DNA of 64,000 nucleotides. It comes from Pseudoalteromonas flavipulchra NCIMB 2033 = ATCC BAA-314. GTDB taxonomy: Bacteria; Pseudomonadota; Gammaproteobacteria; Enterobacterales; Alteromonadaceae. Below the pieces are notes generated by a model. That model saw only the letters and a list, made by a program, of their open reading frames with translations, was not told where the DNA came from and searched no databases. The stretch is from assembly GCA_000814665.1 (NCBI GenBank), contig JWIH01000024.1, positions 248,001-312,000 of the forward strand, in the 5' to 3' direction. The translations under genes and the position numbers were made by a program. Shown in pieces: positions 35,962 to 44,170 of the stretch (within the stretch, counting starts at the first letter, position 1; each line of letters starts with the position of its first letter).

Positions 35962-36124
35962 GCGCTAACTGCGTTGAATTCACTTCCAATAGCAAGCTAT
36001 TGGTGCGTAAATTCGCCTAATTACCCCTAAAACTCTCTGGCTAGACAAGGAAATAATTTAATATTATTTTAAAAACAATGAGTTAGTTAATTTCTTATCC
36101 AAACCTCAGGTTAAATAAGCTAAT
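35962..36124. repeat. intergenic hairpin repeat, copy B
   Basis: This copy starts GCGCTAACTGCGTTGAATTC and ends AACCTCAGGTTAAATAA like copy A (31403-31544). It carries an insertion of about two dozen bases after the CCAATAGC-AA-GCTATTGG hairpin, and the second stem is imperfect (TAGACAAGGAAA against TTTCTTATCCA). It occupies the chitinase 3' flank, directly before the putative terminator. Confidence 0.8.
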
Positions 36125-36127
36125 AGC

Positions 36128-36160
36128 TGTGGGGCTTACTATATTTGCCCCACAACTTTT
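36128..36160 (+). terminator. terminator downstream of the chitinase gene
   Basis: TGTGGGGC (36128-36135) pairs with GCCCCACA (36147-36154) around an 11-base loop, followed by ACTTTT. It lies 213 bases after the chitinase stop, immediately past repeat copy B. Confidence 0.65.
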
Positions 36161-36249
36161 AAGATTCTCTGGCAAAGATCATAAACTTCAATTGATGCCC
36201 CATGGTATGCGCGCTAAAATAGTGTTTTAGCAATAATCGAGACCATATC

Positions 36250-37449
36250 GTGTCTGTAACTCGCTCGTTAGTCCAAACTCTGTCTGAGTGCATTGAACAT
36301 GTGCTAGATACTTCTCTTCATGCCGATAAAGCATTAACTCAATTACTACAGAACAACCAACAGTGGAACCTTGATGAAAGGCAGTATGTGGTGAGCAATT
36401 ATTACCATATCTTCCGCTTTAAACGGTTACTGGCTTACCTACTTGAGCATGAAGAAATGCCGCTAGATGGCTTTGGCTACTGGTTAATTTGCCAAGTTGT
36501 TACAGCGCAGCCGCTTCCAGAGTGGGTGGATACCGAGCGTTATAATCTGGAAAAGCTGCAAAGCTTAATTGAGCAGGCGCCTCAAGCTGTTCGTTTATCT
36601 TTACCTGATTGGTTAAACGAGGTTGCAAATGAGCAACTGGGTGAGCAGTGGCCTGCGGTTGCATCCGCGCTAAATCAAAGTGCCCAACAATATTTGCGAG
36701 TCAATAGCCTAAAAAGCGATATTGCGACAGTAACAGAGTCTCTGGCAAAAGAAGGGATCAAGGTTTCACAGGTTGCGCTTGATTCTCATGTTGCGCTAAA
36801 AGTTGAGTCCAATAGCCATCTGTTCCGCTCTCAAGCGTTTCAGGCGGGTTGGTTTGAAATGCAAGATGCAGGTTCTCAGCAAATCGTGCCTTTTTTAGAA
36901 ATACAGCCCGGCCATAAAGTGGTTGATGCCTGTGCAGGCGCTGGTGGCAAGAGCTTACATATAGCGGCGCTAATGGAGAATAAAGGTCGCTTGTTGTCTA
37001 TGGACGTCCATGAACATAAGCTTGAAACGCTGAAACAACGAGCGAAACGTGCTGGTGTGCATGTTGCTGAAACGCGCGTTATTCAAAACAATAAAACCAT
37101 TAAGCGTCAAAAAGAGAAGTTTGATCGCGTGCTACTGGATGTGCCGTGCTCAGGTCTTGGTGTATTAAAGCGTAATCCAGATGCAAAGTGGCACTTGAAT
37201 TCGCAAAATTTAGACACACTTATTGCTTTGCAAACCGATATTCTGGCGCGCTACAGTCAAATGTGTAAGGTGGGCGGCAAATTGGTGTATGCAACTTGCT
37301 CTATTCTTCCTTCTGAAAATGAGCAGCAGGTTGAACGCTTTTTGGCAAATAACCCCAATTGGCAGTTAGAAGACTCACTACGTTTACTGCCAGGAGTAAA
37401 TTCAGAATTTGACGGTTTTTACGCCGCACGATTAGTAAAAAATAGTTAG
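36250..37449 (+). CDS. RsmB/RsmF-family RNA cytosine-C5 methyltransferase
   Basis: The start is GTG 36250 (weak SD, CGAGA 8-9 bases upstream). The 399-residue protein has an N-terminal NusB-like helical region and a C-terminal NOL1/NOP2/Sun methyltransferase: SAM loop ACAGAGGKSLHIAAL (about 231), acidic DVHEHKLETLKQRAKR, the DVPCSGLGVLKRNPDAKWH motif with the nucleophilic/release cysteine, and ATCSILPSENEQQVERFL with the second conserved cysteine. It methylates C5 of a cytosine in rRNA or tRNA; the target position cannot be read. It is followed nine bases later by a small DUF2999 gene. Confidence 0.9.
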   Translation: MSVTRSLVQTLSECIEHVLDTSLHADKALTQLLQNNQQWNLDERQYVVSNYYHIFRFKRLLAYLLEHEEMPLDGFGYWLICQVVTAQPLPEWVDTERYNLEKLQSLIEQAPQAVRLSLPDWLNEVANEQLGEQWPAVASALNQSAQQYLRVNSLKSDIATVTESLAKEGIKVSQVALDSHVALKVESNSHLFRSQAFQAGWFEMQDAGSQQIVPFLEIQPGHKVVDACAGAGGKSLHIAALMENKGRLLSMDVHEHKLETLKQRAKRAGVHVAETRVIQNNKTIKRQKEKFDRVLLDVPCSGLGVLKRNPDAKWHLNSQNLDTLIALQTDILARYSQMCKVGGKLVYATCSILPSENEQQVERFLANNPNWQLEDSLRLLPGVNSEFDGFYAARLVKNS

Positions 37450-37457
37450 GAAACAAG

Positions 37458-37709
37458 ATGAACCCAATCATTGCATTACTTAAAGAGCACAATATTTCGG
37501 ATGAACAGATCCAAGCGGTATTTACCCAGCTGACTGAAAATCCAATGATGGCGATGGCGACTATTCAGCAACTCGGTATTCCACCCGAAAAACTTCAACA
37601 GTTGATGGCTTTGGTAATGCAAAATCCTGCACTGATCAAAGAAGCAGTTAACGAATTAGGTCTTGATTTTGAAAAGGTTGAGGCTGCAAAAGCACAGCTA
37701 AAACAGTAG
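37458..37709 (+). CDS. small DUF2999-like protein
   Basis: This 83-residue, mostly helical cytosolic protein (MNPIIALLKEHNISDEQIQ ...) resembles DUF2999 proteins of Vibrio, Shewanella and Pseudoalteromonas, with MAMATIQQLGIPPEKLQQLMALVM in the middle. The function is unknown. It starts nine bases after the methyltransferase stop with AGGAAACAAG as SD, so the two are cotranscribed. A 17-bp hairpin follows its stop. Confidence 0.7.
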   Translation: MNPIIALLKEHNISDEQIQAVFTQLTENPMMAMATIQQLGIPPEKLQQLMALVMQNPALIKEAVNELGLDFEKVEAAKAQLKQ

Positions 37710-37717
37710 TATTAATG

Positions 37718-37757
37718 GCTATGCCCTAGACAAGCTCAGCCTTGTCTAGGGCATAGC
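37718..37757. terminator. 17-bp perfect hairpin between convergent genes
   Basis: GCTATGCCCTAGACAAG (37718-37734) is fully complementary to 37741-37757 across the six-base loop CTCAGC. It lies between the DUF2999-like gene and the convergent DUF3667 gene. It lacks a long T-run but the stem is unusually stable. Confidence 0.7.
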
Positions 37758-37776
37758 TAAATAATTCACATGCAGA

Positions 37777-38535
37777 TCAAATCTTGTGAGTAAAACCACT
37801 GTATACCCCAAATAAAAATGTAAGAATTGCAGAAAATAGTGTCGAGCCTATCGCGTAGGCAAGTATTGCCTTACCCCAATTTTTCCACTTTATTAGCTCA
37901 TTTTCCGCCATTTTATAGTTAAGTATTATGCTGTACAAACCAGAAAATAAGAGCGAAAAAATTGCGTAAAGCTGCTCGGCGAAGATGCCCAGCATTAGTG
38001 GAATTGAGAATATCAGTATGCTTAGGGTTAGAATGAGTAGGTGTCCTATACCGTACTCCAGCATTGTGTAGGGCGCAGAACGATACACTAGCTTAGAGGC
38101 TAATCCGAGTAAGAATGCCAGAATAAAGACGCGATAAATGTGCGTTGCTTCATATAGTGCGATTTCAGATTGCCATTTGAGCTGCTCTTTCGATTCCAAA
38201 AGTTGACTGCTGGATATGAAGCTGATTTCAAGTAGATGCGAGGCAAGCACGATCACGGTGAGTAGAATAAAACTAAACTTGAAGGGATTACCAAAACGGC
38301 TTCTCTGTCCATTCAAGTATCCAAGAATGGTCTTAAAAGGTCGAAGTAATAATCCAAAAAGTAATTTAAAAAAAGGGGATTCGAGTTCAAGCAGTGCGCT
38401 TTGAAGCAAAATGCGTAAGTGTTTAAAGGTCAGCCTCGATGCTTTTTTCTGTCCACAACCTGAGCAGTACTCGCCAACAAGTTGAGTGTGACAATTTAAA
38501 CAGTGCGATTGATTGTCAAAATTTGAGTGTTCCAT
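37777..38535 (-). CDS. DUF3667-type membrane protein with zinc-ribbon-like N-terminus
   Basis: The 252-residue protein opens with a Cys4 element (CLNCHTQLVGEYCSGCGQK, residues 13-31; C-x2-C and C-x2-C), then LLRPFKTILGYLNGQRSRFGNPFKFSF, which is characteristic of DUF3667, and about five membrane spans to the C-terminus. It is predicted to lie in the inner membrane with the metal-binding knuckle in the cytosol. No biochemical role is known for the family. It is followed upstream by a WD40-like lipoprotein gene on the same strand. Confidence 0.75.
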   Translation of the reverse strand: MEHSNFDNQSHCLNCHTQLVGEYCSGCGQKKASRLTFKHLRILLQSALLELESPFFKLLFGLLLRPFKTILGYLNGQRSRFGNPFKFSFILLTVIVLASHLLEISFISSSQLLESKEQLKWQSEIALYEATHIYRVFILAFLLGLASKLVYRSAPYTMLEYGIGHLLILTLSILIFSIPLMLGIFAEQLYAIFSLLFSGLYSIILNYKMAENELIKWKNWGKAILAYAIGSTLFSAILTFLFGVYSGFTHKI

Positions 38536-38585
38536 AGATGTATTTATTATTTTTTCTTGTCGACGAATGCTACCTTTTTTTGTCT

Positions 38586-39575
38586 CTAATAATCAAACAA
38601 TATAGGTGTTAAAGCCCACTTTTCTAGTACTCCATCTGAACTTATCGTCGTGAGCATATTGCTATCGGAGATGTGTACATCATAAACGGTGCTGCCCAAA
38701 TTCAGTTGTGCTATTGGCCAACTGACAATTTCTTTTCCCGACGTTAATTCCCATAACGATATATATTCTTTGGAAGAGGTGGTTAGCAGAAACTTGTCGT
38801 CAGCGACGAACTGTGCACTTCGAAAAAACTTGAAGCGCTGAGGATAGGATAGAGATAACACTGCTTGACCTGTGCGCGTATCAATGAATTTTTGGTCTTG
38901 CAGCGCGTCTGATACGAACAGCCAGTTTTCATTTTGTGATAATGCCAAACTGGTAATACGATGAGGCAGCTCATAATCTACAGTGACTTCTTTACTAGTT
39001 AACTCAAGCTTTTTAGCGTGACCATCTAAAGAGGCCGAGTAGAGCGAGGTTAAACTCCGGTTAAAAATCAAATGTGTAATGCTACTTTCATGAAGGTTTA
39101 TTCTGGTGATGATTTGCTCATCTAAACTCAAAAGTAGTGCGCTGCCGTCATTGTAGCCAAGGACGATAAGCTGCTCGTCACTGGACCACAGAGCCTTGGT
39201 AACGCGAATGAACGAGTCAAACTCAGGTAACGGATAACTGACAACTTCGTTTGAGTGCAATTGCCAGATGTTAAGTTGGGTGTCCGAAATACTCAGAATA
39301 CTGCGCTTGTTCGGCGCTATTAAAGCGTCACGAAAAGTAAGTTGGTATTTACTTCCTTCGACTTGTTTAATCAGCTGTTGGCTTTGGTTATCCCATACTT
39401 GTAGTAAATGATCGTCAATGAGTAGTAAGGTTAGCGCCGCGTCACTAGAAAGTTGGGCGAGACTAACCGGCAACTGAGTCAATTGTATTTGCTCTGTTGG
39501 CTCTAGAGTTTGCCTTTTGCTACATCCTGTGAGGATAAGCAAAGCGACTATCATTGCGTAAAAAGCGAGTCTCAT
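38586..39575 (-). CDS. WD40-like beta-propeller lipoprotein
   Basis: The 329-residue precursor has the lipobox LILTGC (Cys 18). The mature protein is made of WD40-like repeats: ITHLIFNRSLTSLYSASLDGHAKKLEL, ITSLALSQNENWLFVSDALQDQ and similar, forming about seven blades. The function is unknown; such proteins are scaffolds or sensors anchored in the envelope. It shares the strand and a 50-base gap with the DUF3667 gene, so an operon is likely. A typical terminator was not seen. Confidence 0.75.
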   Translation of the reverse strand: MRLAFYAMIVALLILTGCSKRQTLEPTEQIQLTQLPVSLAQLSSDAALTLLLIDDHLLQVWDNQSQQLIKQVEGSKYQLTFRDALIAPNKRSILSISDTQLNIWQLHSNEVVSYPLPEFDSFIRVTKALWSSDEQLIVLGYNDGSALLLSLDEQIITRINLHESSITHLIFNRSLTSLYSASLDGHAKKLELTSKEVTVDYELPHRITSLALSQNENWLFVSDALQDQKFIDTRTGQAVLSLSYPQRFKFFRSAQFVADDKFLLTTSSKEYISLWELTSGKEIVSWPIAQLNLGSTVYDVHISDSNMLTTISSDGVLEKWALTPILFDY

Positions 39576-39715
39576 TCTATACCTTAAGTTTTAGCCTTTC
39601 CCTCTTTCTCAAAGAAAGTTAAACACATCCTAATGACAGTACCAAAAATGGCTTGTGCTGTATTTATATATCGGCGTAAGGTAAAGCTCCATTAATATTA
39701 ACCTTGGAGTATGGA

Positions 39716-40600
39716 GTGAAAGGGTTTCTTGGTTTAGTGTTACTTGCCGCAATTTGGGGTGGCTCATTTTTATTTATGAAGGTGGCTGCCGGTGTCCTTG
39801 GTCCTGCTGTACTCATTGAATTTCGAGTCTTATTTGGTGCGCTAACGCTCGCCGCGGTTGCCTTAGTATTAAAGCGTAATTTACATTTTTGGCAGTACAA
39901 AAAGCACTTTCTAATCCTCGGGCTGTTTAACTCAGCATTACCTTTTATGTTATTCGCTTATGCTGTGCAAACGCTTGACGCTTCCATGCTCTCAATTTTA
40001 AATTCAACCGCACCATTTTGGGGGGTGTTAATCAGTGTGTTTTGGCTAAAAGTGCCGACTCAAAAGTCAGTGTGGCTAGGATGTGGATTTGGGATTGCAG
40101 GTGTTATCACGCTAGTTGGGTTGGATAGCACCGTATTGGACGAAGGTGCATGGTTACCTATTATTGCAACCCTGTGTGCGACTCTGAGCTATGCGGTGGC
40201 CTCTCATTACACCAAAACGGCACCAAAAATGAGCGCATTCAATCATGCCCATGGTAACTTATGGGGCTCTGCGCTATTGGTATTGCCTTTTATTTGGTTT
40301 ATGCCAATGAGAGAAACGCCTGACTCTACAGTGATAAGTGCAGTAGTTGGACTTGGCATATTATGTACGGGCTTTGCCTATATTCTCTATTTTAAGTTAG
40401 TCGAAGATCTCGGCGCTGCATCTGCTTTATCTGTTACCTTTTTAATTCCAGTGTTTGGGATTTTATGGGGACATCTCTTTTTGCAAGAGCAAATCGGTGC
40501 TAACACAATCCTTGGCAGTATTTTAGTCTTGCTAGGAGTCAGCCTAGTAACTGGGCTACAAGAAAAGATATTCCCATCAAAAGCGATGAAGGAGCTGTAG
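39716..40600 (+). CDS. EamA-family (DMT) transporter
   Basis: GTG 39716 follows TTGGAGTATGGA (SD GGAG, six bases) and opens MKGFLGLVLLAAIWGGSFLF; a TTG four codons earlier is less likely. The 294-residue protein has ten spans in two EamA halves (AAIWGGSFLFMKVAAG in the first, LCTGFAYILYFKLVEDLGAA in the second). It exports unidentified metabolites or amino acids. It is a single gene, convergent with nupC, and followed by a short hairpin. Note that a second EamA transporter lies at the left edge of the window; the two are different family members. Confidence 0.88.
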   Translation: MKGFLGLVLLAAIWGGSFLFMKVAAGVLGPAVLIEFRVLFGALTLAAVALVLKRNLHFWQYKKHFLILGLFNSALPFMLFAYAVQTLDASMLSILNSTAPFWGVLISVFWLKVPTQKSVWLGCGFGIAGVITLVGLDSTVLDEGAWLPIIATLCATLSYAVASHYTKTAPKMSAFNHAHGNLWGSALLVLPFIWFMPMRETPDSTVISAVVGLGILCTGFAYILYFKLVEDLGAASALSVTFLIPVFGILWGHLFLQEQIGANTILGSILVLLGVSLVTGLQEKIFPSKAMKEL

Positions 40601-40657
40601 GTGAGAGGTGCTGGTTTCTTAAGAAGGGTGGTCAAAAAAGTGTTTCTCAGAAACGAT

Positions 40658-40681
40658 AAAAGGGCCTAAAAGGCCCTTTGG
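40658..40681. terminator. terminator between the EamA and nupC genes
   Basis: AAAGGGCC (40659-40666) pairs with GGCCCTTT (40672-40679) with a five-base loop. It lies in the gap between convergent transcripts; the A-run and T-run are short. Confidence 0.7.
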
Positions 40682-40770
40682 TGAAGTATCGTTCAAGTTA
40701 GTGTGGTCACTTTAACCCCTTAAAGCAACCAACCAATTGTTTTGCAACTGCGGCTTATCTCAATAAGTTT

Positions 40771-41994
40771 CTAAGCTAGCGAGAGGAAGAAACCTGCAAT
40801 TGCTGCACTCATGAGGTTAGCCATAGACCCTGCTAACACTGCTCTGAGCCCTAGGCGAGCGATATCCTTTCTACGACTTGGGGCCATACCACCAAGTCCG
40901 CCTAGTAAGATGGCAATCGACGATAAGTTAGCAAATCCACATAAAGCAAATGTGACAATCGCTTGAGTGTGTGTGCTCAACGTATCGCGATAATTCATAT
41001 AATCTAGGTAGGCAACAAACTCGTTAACTACCAATTTTTGGCCGATAAAACTACCTGCCGTCACGGCTTCCGACCAAGGTACCCCAAGTAGCCAAGCAAC
41101 AGGGGCAAAGACGTAGCCTAAAATTTCTTGTAGCGTCAGTGTTGGGTAATCAAAAATTCCACCAATACTGCCTAGTAAACCGTTTAGTAGCGCAATAAGT
41201 GCCACAAACGCAAGTAGCATCGCACCTACGTTTAGTGCCAAGTGCATACCGCTTGATGCACCTGATGCTGCTGCATCAATTACGTTTACTGGTTTATCAT
41301 CACCACTATCTACATCAGATAGGTTTTCGTGTGGCTTCTCGGTTTCTGGCACAATCATTTTTGCCATTAAGAAACCACCAGGGGCAGCCATAAAGCTCGC
41401 GGCAATGAGGTATTTAAGCTCAACACCAATCGCCACATAGCCCGCCATAACGGAGCCTGCTACCGTCGCCAAACCGCCCACCATAACTGCAAACAACTCT
41501 GATTGCGTCATTTTTGGAATAAACGGTTTTACGATCAAAGGGGCTTCCGTTTGGCCGACAAAAATATTTGCCGTAGCTGAAAGCGACTCTGGTCGTGACG
41601 TTTGTAGTAACTTTTGCAAGCCACCACCTAAAATTTTAATGATCCAGTTCATGATACCAAGGTGATACAACACAGCAACGAGCGCTGAGAAGAACACGAT
41701 CACTGGTAATACCTGAATCGCAAAGATAAACCCTAGCGAGTCTTGTTTGGCTAATGGCCCGAACAAGAAACCGATACCGTCATTAGCATAGCTAATCACT
41801 TTGGCAACCGCGCTAGACATTGAAGCTAATACATTTTTACCTGCTTCAATAAAGAGTACAAAGCCACCAATAAGGACTTGCAATAAAAATGCAACGCCTA
41901 CGGTACGCTTATTAATAGCACTGCGATTTGTTGAACACGCAAATGCTACGCCTAGGAGCATCATCATGCCCACTAAGCTCATAATTGTTGTCAT
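40771..41994 (-). CDS. nupC: concentrative nucleoside transporter
   Basis: The 407-residue inner-membrane protein is a CNT/NupC family member: GLLNGLLGSIGG, YVFAPVAWLLGVPWSEAV, KLVVNEFVAYLDY (the nucleoside/Na+ or H+ binding helix) and FALCGFANLSSIAILLGGLGGMAPSRR. It imports nucleosides with sodium or proton symport. It lies 12 bases after udk on the same strand, so both are in one operon transcribed away from deoB-deoD, and import and salvage are physically paired. The symbol is given by family; whether it is NupC or NupX type is not decided. Confidence 0.9.
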   Translation of the reverse strand: MTTIMSLVGMMMLLGVAFACSTNRSAINKRTVGVAFLLQVLIGGFVLFIEAGKNVLASMSSAVAKVISYANDGIGFLFGPLAKQDSLGFIFAIQVLPVIVFFSALVAVLYHLGIMNWIIKILGGGLQKLLQTSRPESLSATANIFVGQTEAPLIVKPFIPKMTQSELFAVMVGGLATVAGSVMAGYVAIGVELKYLIAASFMAAPGGFLMAKMIVPETEKPHENLSDVDSGDDKPVNVIDAAASGASSGMHLALNVGAMLLAFVALIALLNGLLGSIGGIFDYPTLTLQEILGYVFAPVAWLLGVPWSEAVTAGSFIGQKLVVNEFVAYLDYMNYRDTLSTHTQAIVTFALCGFANLSSIAILLGGLGGMAPSRRKDIARLGLRAVLAGSMANLMSAAIAGFFLSLA

Positions 41995-42006
41995 GCCAAT
42001 TTCCCG

Positions 42007-42636
42007 TTATTCTTGTAGCAAATATTTTATTTTACTTTTAATAATATCAATCGCAACGCGATTCATACCGCCACGGGTCACAACCAAGTCGGCATTATGC
42101 TTGGATGGCTCGATAAACTGATAAAACATCGGTCTTACCGTCGCCTGATATTGTTCTACCACAGATGACAGACTTCTTCCTCTGTGCTCTATATCTCTTT
42201 GCATGCGACGCAGCAAACAAATATCCAAAGGTGTATCAATGAACACCTTGATATCAAACTCTTCACTTAATGCAGGATCGCTCAGTAGTAATATACCCTC
42301 GACGATTAGTATCTTAGCAGGGTTTACTATTCGGGTTTTATCACTACGTGTATGCTGTCCGTAATCGTAGGTAGGAACCTCTACGGATTCACCTAGGCGA
42401 AGCTTAGTTAAATGCTCGCGTAACAACTCGTGTTCAAACGCATCAGGATGATCATAATTCGTTTGAGTACGATGCTCTATAGGTAAATGCGATTGATCTT
42501 TATAATAGGCGTCCTCTTCGATTACCGCGATAGTGCCTGAGGCAAGCTCATTCACTAGTTCGTTGTAGATCGTTTGACTAAAAAGAGACTTACCAGACGC
42601 AGATGCGCCAGCTATGGCTATAATAGTTCGTGTCAC
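42007..42636 (-). CDS. udk: uridine kinase
   Basis: The 209-residue protein has the P-loop GASASGKS (residues 10-17), the catalytic and substrate residues in EDAYYKDQSHLPIEHRTQTNYDHPDAFEH, the DYGQHTRSD segment, and the IEGILLLSDPAL Walker B-like strand followed by the CLLRRMQRDIEHRGR lid. It phosphorylates uridine or cytidine with ATP or GTP, completing salvage after nucleoside import. It is the first gene of the udk-nupC operon, and its promoter region is shared with the deoB-deoD operon. Confidence 0.95.
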   Translation of the reverse strand: MTRTIIAIAGASASGKSLFSQTIYNELVNELASGTIAVIEEDAYYKDQSHLPIEHRTQTNYDHPDAFEHELLREHLTKLRLGESVEVPTYDYGQHTRSDKTRIVNPAKILIVEGILLLSDPALSEEFDIKVFIDTPLDICLLRRMQRDIEHRGRSLSSVVEQYQATVRPMFYQFIEPSKHNADLVVTRGGMNRVAIDIIKSKIKYLLQE

Positions 42637-42753
42637 TAAAGTTCACACCCAGCAGTTGTTTATGTTGGAAGATCACAATAGCAAAAAAGACACGATTAAT
42701 CTCTTTTGCCTCGCTTAATGAGCAAATTTAACGGGTTTGGCGGACTCAAAACA

Positions 42754-42765
42754 GGACTTATGTCC
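42754..42765. promoter_or_regulatory. palindromic operator-like site 1 in the udk-deoB intergenic region
   Basis: GGACTTATGTCC is a GGAC-N4-GTCC inverted repeat inside a 308-base divergent promoter region. An identical 12-mer recurs at 42837-42848. The flank is CA on the left and GCT on the right, and site 2 has the mirrored flanks, so the extended sites are near inversions of each other. Confidence 0.6.
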
Positions 42766-42836
42766 GCTTAAGGGCGACAGAGCTAAATTAGCAAGATCGC
42801 AGCTTTTCGTGAATTTTGTGACTATTTTATGACAGC

Positions 42837-42848
42837 GGACTTATGTCC
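42837..42848. promoter_or_regulatory. palindromic operator-like site 2 in the udk-deoB intergenic region
   Basis: The identical GGACTTATGTCC with mirrored flanks (AGC left, TGT right) lies 83 bases centre-to-centre from site 1, close to eight helical turns. It is 97 bases upstream of the deoB ATG. The rest of the 308-base region is AT-rich with no other recognised element. Confidence 0.6.
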
Positions 42849-42944
42849 TGTACGATTTTTTTAACCAAACATAAAGTAACCAACGCTTAAGGTAACCATG
42901 TATTTAAGAATAAATAACAGCCTGAGCAGTATAGAGAGGTATCT

Positions 42945-44156
42945 ATGGCAAGAGCAATCATTTTAATGGCGGATAGCCTAGGCATTGGCGCAGCACCGGA
43001 CGCAGAAAAGTTTGGTGACGTAGGCGCTAATACTCTCGCTCATTTATTGCAGGCCTATAAAGAAGAAAAAGGACAAGCGTTAGACTTACCTAATCTTTCT
43101 AAACTAGGCCTTATTGCAGCATGTGAAGCTGCAGGTAAAGAAACTTGCGCTGTGGCGCAAACCATAAAACCAAGTGCTGCTTGGGGATATGCAAAAGAAT
43201 TATCGAGTGGTAAAGACACGCCGTCTGGCCACTGGGAAATGGCAGGGGTGCCAGTATTGTTTGAGTGGGGTTACTTCCCAAATACTAACCCATGTTTCCC
43301 ACAAGAATTTATAGATGAATTGTGCAAACGTGCAGACATACCTGGCATTTTGGGTAACTGTTACGCGTCGGGCACAACGATTTTAGAACAGCTGGGTGAA
43401 GAACACGTACAAAGCGGTAAGCCGATTTGCTACACCTCAGTTGATAGCGTCTTTCAAATAGCCGCTCATGAACAATCGTTCGGACTTGACAAGCTTTATC
43501 AAGTATGTGAAATCGCACGGGCACTGCTTGATGAAATGAATATAGGACGAGTGATTGCGCGGCCATTTATAGGCACTTCAAGTGCCGACTTTATTCGTAC
43601 TGGTAACCGCCGAGACTATTCGGTATTACCGCCTTCGCCGACTGTGCTAGATAAGCTAGCCAATGACGGTGGCGAAGTAATTAGTATTGGTAAAATTGCA
43701 GATATTTATGCGCATCAAGGGATCACACAAAAGCACAAAGCGCCTGGCCTTTTGAATCTGCTAGCAAAGACAAGCGAAGTGATGGACACAGCGCCAGACC
43801 ATAGTCTTATCTTCACCAATTTAGTCGACTTCGACGAAAAGTTTGGTCACCGCAGAAATGCAGTGGGATATGCAGAAGCACTTGCTGAGTTTGACGCATT
43901 TTTACCGGAAATTATTGCCAAACTAAAAGCTGATGACTTGCTTTTAGTGACTGCCGACCACGGTTGCGACCCAACCGCAGAAGGCACAGATCATACGCGA
44001 GAGTACGTGCCCGTATTGGCATATACACCGGGTATGAACAATACTCCGTTAGGAGAAAGACAAAGTTTTGCTGACATAGGTCAAACGCTTGCCCAGTGGT
44101 TTGATTTAGATGCAACGCAGTACGGTGAAGGCTTTAAGGCCGAGATAAAAGCCTAA
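42945..44156 (+). CDS. deoB: phosphopentomutase
   Basis: The 403-residue enzyme belongs to the alkaline-phosphatase-like metalloenzyme family: D10 in ILMADSLGIGAAPDA, the phosphothreonine region SSGKDTPSGHWEM, FTNLVDFDEKFGHRRN and TADHGCDPT with late metal ligands, and DHTREYVPVL. It interconverts (deoxy)ribose 1- and 5-phosphate with Mn2+. It is 14 bases upstream of deoD, so both act on the same pathway: DeoD releases the sugar 1-phosphate and DeoB moves the phosphate. No deoA or deoC is in this window. Confidence 0.96.
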   Translation: MARAIILMADSLGIGAAPDAEKFGDVGANTLAHLLQAYKEEKGQALDLPNLSKLGLIAACEAAGKETCAVAQTIKPSAAWGYAKELSSGKDTPSGHWEMAGVPVLFEWGYFPNTNPCFPQEFIDELCKRADIPGILGNCYASGTTILEQLGEEHVQSGKPICYTSVDSVFQIAAHEQSFGLDKLYQVCEIARALLDEMNIGRVIARPFIGTSSADFIRTGNRRDYSVLPPSPTVLDKLANDGGEVISIGKIADIYAHQGITQKHKAPGLLNLLAKTSEVMDTAPDHSLIFTNLVDFDEKFGHRRNAVGYAEALAEFDAFLPEIIAKLKADDLLLVTADHGCDPTAEGTDHTREYVPVLAYTPGMNNTPLGERQSFADIGQTLAQWFDLDATQYGEGFKAEIKA

Positions 44157-44170
44157 CTAAAGGAAACAAT

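Noticed and set aside
31403..36124. The two intergenic repeats as ends of one composite transposon
   Set aside because: The sequence between them holds ordinary, well-matched genes (a barrel protein, an oxidase/GNAT pair and a chitinase) without transposase, and the copies are in the same orientation with normal flanking operons, so independent insertion or another repeat class is simpler.
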